Position numbers and translations under genes: made by a program. From Thermotogota bacterium (GTDB lineage Bacteria > Thermotogota > Thermotogae > Petrotogales > Petrotogaceae): a stretch of 64,000 nt of DNA. Where the stretch lies: assembly GCA_029780115.1 (NCBI GenBank), contig JAKOZG010000033.1:143809-207808 (forward strand). Direction: 5' to 3'. Of the stretch, positions 62,036 through 64,000 are shown one piece after another. Positions within the stretch are counted from its first letter, which is position 1. Every line of letters begins with the position of its first letter. The notes beneath the pieces are model-generated. The model was not told the DNA's origin. It was given only the letters and a program-made list of their open reading frames with translations, and searched no databases.

Positions 62036-62977
62036 TCAATATTTTTTACGATCAACGTTTATCATACCGCTAATATTGAGTTCCAAAGAACCTTCGTTAT
62101 CAGACGGTTCAATTAAAGTAAAATTACCATGAGTTACATAAATTGACATGTTTCTAGTACCTACCCACTCATCTAAATATTTAAGAGATCCATTCAATGC
62201 AGTTGCTTGAATAACAATATCTTCTGCTCTCTTAACTAACAAATTAATATCCATACCTATACCTTGAACCTTAACTTTCTGGGCATCAACTGTCCCTTTC
62301 CAGCTAACACCTGTTGCATTAATTTCAATATTATCGACAGATAACTCGCCACCTAAATCTAACCCTGCACAATTAACAATCAAATTAGTAGCCTGAAGAT
62401 CAACATAAGAACTAAGACCCAAAGTCTGTATATTCATATCCTCAACAGTAAGATTCCCACTAATAGACAAACCTGATGCTTCAATTCTTATACTATTATA
62501 TGGATTTTTTGTACCTACTTCGATAAAAACACTTTTATTTACAGAATTTGAACTTAAGCTCAACGTATCTCCACTACGACTTTGCTTAATCTCATGAGGA
62601 ATATAAATCTTATCTGAAGTTTCATCAAATAAAATCCTAAAACCCGGACCCGATATTATCAAATTATCTGCAGCATCAATATATGTATCGGGTTTTAAAG
62701 TTTCACCATTGTTTGAACTCTGAAAAAAATTATCACTATTAATCCATCGCCAAAAAGATCTATTGCTAATATAGTTAGAAAAGAAACTAGCAGGGATTAT
62801 AAAAAGAACAATTGATAAAATTAAAAATAAAATCTTGTAATTTCTCATATTCATTGCTAAAAGAATTAAAGCAACAATAGATAAAATAGCTTTTAAAAAA
62901 ACTGAAGGTGCAAACAAAGCCAGAACACCTAAAACCAACGCAAAAACTAATTTTAACAAGTACTCAACTCTTTTCAC
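62036..62977 (-). CDS. membrane-anchored beta-repeat protein, paralogue of 59204
   Basis: 313 residues: N-terminal helices (LLKLVFALVLGVLALFAPSV, IVALILLAMNMRNYKILFLI), then the same strand ladder as 59204 (EPDTYIDAADN in place of EPDTYIDSAEN, IGTKNPYN-like EVGTKNPYNSI, INATGVSW, YVTHGNFTLIEP). GTG start with GAGGTGA eight bases upstream. First gene of the operon, so the two paralogues bracket the regulator and transporter genes. The pair may sense or stabilise the envelope; that is inference. Confidence 0.78.
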   Translation of the reverse strand: MKRVEYLLKLVFALVLGVLALFAPSVFLKAILSIVALILLAMNMRNYKILFLILSIVLFIIPASFFSNYISNRSFWRWINSDNFFQSSNNGETLKPDTYIDAADNLIISGPGFRILFDETSDKIYIPHEIKQSRSGDTLSLSSNSVNKSVFIEVGTKNPYNSIRIEASGLSISGNLTVEDMNIQTLGLSSYVDLQATNLIVNCAGLDLGGELSVDNIEINATGVSWKGTVDAQKVKVQGIGMDINLLVKRAEDIVIQATALNGSLKYLDEWVGTRNMSIYVTHGNFTLIEPSDNEGSLELNISGMINVDRKKY

Positions 62978-63004
62978 TTATTAACTCACCTCACATGTCT
63001 AATT

Positions 63005-63043
63005 GTTATAGTTAACTATAACACAAAACAGAAAAAAAGTCAA
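63005..63043 (-). promoter_or_regulatory. promoter and 18-bp operator of the 62977-59204 operon
   Basis: On the minus strand TTGACT (63038-63043) and TATAGT (63015-63020) are 17 bp apart. The perfect palindrome GTTATAGTTAACTATAAC (63005-63022) covers the -10 box. It is a probable site for the operon's own GntR regulator. Confidence 0.85.
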
Positions 63044-63097
63044 TACATAAATTAATTTTTCTCAAACTAAATTATTAATAATTGAATATTAAGTAGT

Positions 63098-63345
63098 GTT
63101 TATAAATGGGTCCAGGGCGGAGCCCTTATCCTCGCCATACTAGCAAGTATTAAAAAGAATAAATATCAAAATAAAGATTTCAAAAATATCGTTTTTATAA
63201 ATGGGTCCAGGGCGGAGCCCTTCTCTTCCCCTTACTAGCAAGTATTAAAAAGAATAAATATCAAAATAAAGATTTCAAAAATAGCGCTTTTATAAATGGG
63301 TCCAGGGCGGAGCCCTTCTCCTCGCCATGCTAGCAAGTATTAAAA
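63098..63345 (+). repeat. three GGGCGGAGCCCT-family units, about 94-bp period
   Basis: Units begin near 63098, 63191 and 63286 (TTTATAAATGGGTCC, then AGGGCGGAGCCCTT). Between them are closely conserved CTAGCAAGTATTAAAAAGAAT stretches. This subtype differs in its flanks from the arrays at 22033 and 29979 but keeps the core. Upstream of the sensor gene. Confidence 0.9.
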
Positions 63346-63539
63346 AGAATACCTATAGACTTAACAAACAAAAATTTGTTATAATATCTTAAATAAACAG
63401 TAAAATTACAGCTTACCCAAATAACAGATTCATCCCTCATAAGATCAATATTGTAAAAAAGATTACAAAGCATCTGCCTCTATGCTTATATATGATTATT
63501 TCTCCGAGCAATTCCAAAATACTAAGGGAGGTATCCTCT

Positions 63540-63810
63540 TTGAAAATTCAAGGAAAGTTAGTCTCTAGAAATGTAATTCTCTTTGTCGCTGGTTTTATAG
63601 CATTCTTAATAATCATACTATATTCCATTACCAACTACATAGTCGACAACAGCGCAGAAAAACTGATAATTTCTTCAGAATTAAAGAAACAATATTTTGA
63701 GAATTTCTTTAACAATATTGAAAAAGATCTAAATATAATTTCAAATAGGCCAGACTTAAGCAACAACCTAAACCTACTTCTTTTCCAATTTAACAACATA
63801 AGTCAATTAC
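63540..63810 (+). pseudogene. N-terminus of a membrane sensor (chemoreceptor/GGDEF-type), interrupted
   Basis: The TTG at 63540 has GGGAGGT seven bases upstream and opens a frame with a basic start, one long transmembrane helix (NVILFVAGFIAFLIIILYSI) and the beginning of a periplasmic sensor region. After about 90 codons the reading frame runs into the structured element at 63811 and stops. Either the element split the gene or the rest continues beyond the window. The output domain cannot be seen. Confidence 0.6.
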
Positions 63811-64000
63811 CCACCGCCCCTAGAGGCGGGGGCTTGTAGAAATACAAGCTCGGTTGATTAGCCTATGTCATTAGTTTTTGCTAATGATTAGTTATAGCAG
63901 AATATATAGTCACCGTGGGATGCTCCACAAGTCCCATGCTCTGAGGGTAATGGTTAAACATCTCTGAGGGGTAGGAGAAGTGCTGTTACCATTAAACCTG
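63811..64000 (+). ncRNA. HEARO/omega-RNA-like sequence at the left end of an IscB-type element (partial)
   Basis: Sequence composition and structure change abruptly at 63811. Hairpins follow one another: CCGCC...GGCGG at the very end, GCTTGTA-gaaa-TACAAGC (about 63831-63848), a CATTAG/CTAATG stem, then CGTGGGATGCTCCACAAGTC and CATGCTCTGAGG. From memory this resembles HEARO RNAs, which lie upstream of IscB genes and act as their guide RNA. The expected IscB gene would lie beyond the window edge. A plain IS200/IS605 terminus or a TnpB-type element is the alternative. Confidence 0.5.

Noticed and set aside
1..64000. tRNA and rRNA genes
   Set aside because: I looked for acceptor and T-loop patterns and rRNA segments on both strands and saw none that I could support; a tRNA scan would be decisive.

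Overview
The window is AT-rich, densely coded bacterial DNA. It has strong GGAGG-type ribosome sites, many TTG and GTG starts, lipoproteins with short KK-type signal peptides, and a gene repertoire that looks like the Thermotogota. Petrotoga or a close relative is my best guess. That assignment is by overall impression of gene content; no marker gene such as rRNA is present, so treat it as an inference.

Layout. 1-12.9 kb is housekeeping: murA, a secreted GH3-like protein, a HAD phosphatase, a PPC-domain protein, tatD, the surE-def-fmt operon, tmcAL, guaA, a histidine phosphatase, a comB-family gene that seems to use a non-canonical ATT start, and an Rrf2/IscR-like regulator. 12.9-28.2 kb is a carbohydrate-sulfonate region. 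On the minus strand lie a sugar ABC importer (binding protein and two permeases, no ATPase), a GPH-family symporter and a FadR-type regulator. Divergent from these on the plus strand are a small transaldolase, SuyA- and SuyB-like sulfolactate sulfo-lyase subunits, a LarA-family nickel racemase, an aldehyde dehydrogenase, an L-fucose-isomerase-like protein and a GH31 enzyme carrying most of the sulfoquinovosidase signature. Read together they make a complete proposed route: sulfoquinovosyl glycoside to sulfoquinovose, to sulfofructose, to sulfolactaldehyde plus fructose 6-phosphate, to (S)-sulfolactate, to (R)-sulfolactate, to pyruvate plus sulfite. The LarA homologue supplies the stereo-inversion that the route needs. 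This is the most interesting system in the window.

28.5-35.9 kb holds four surface lipoproteins, including a PQQ-type beta-propeller and two related proteins of unknown function. 36-38.6 kb is a CadA/CadC-type metal efflux pair with operators. 38.6-43.4 kb is a YtrA-type GntR regulator with two ABC-2 exporter pairs.

43.3-57.6 kb looks like an integrated island. It is bounded by 136-bp near-identical direct repeats made from the 3' end of the upstream ABC permease gene, with a tyrosine recombinase next to the right repeat. It carries an IstB remnant, an ApeA-type HEPN defence gene, four small genes of DUF1659/DUF2922/holin-like type, two tandemly duplicated beta-propeller lipoproteins and a type III restriction-modification pair.

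57.6-63 kb has a secreted alpha/beta hydrolase and a minus-strand operon in which two paralogous membrane-anchored beta-repeat proteins flank a GntR-permease-ATPase set, with a promoter/operator visible. The window ends in a sensor gene cut by what looks like the left end of an IscB-type (IS200/IS605-superfamily) element, with a HEARO/omega-RNA-like sequence running off the edge.

A family of structured repeats with the core GGGCGGAGCCCT recurs through the accessory half, singly and in two tandem arrays (77-bp and 81-bp periods), nearly always in the 5' intergenic region of the next gene.
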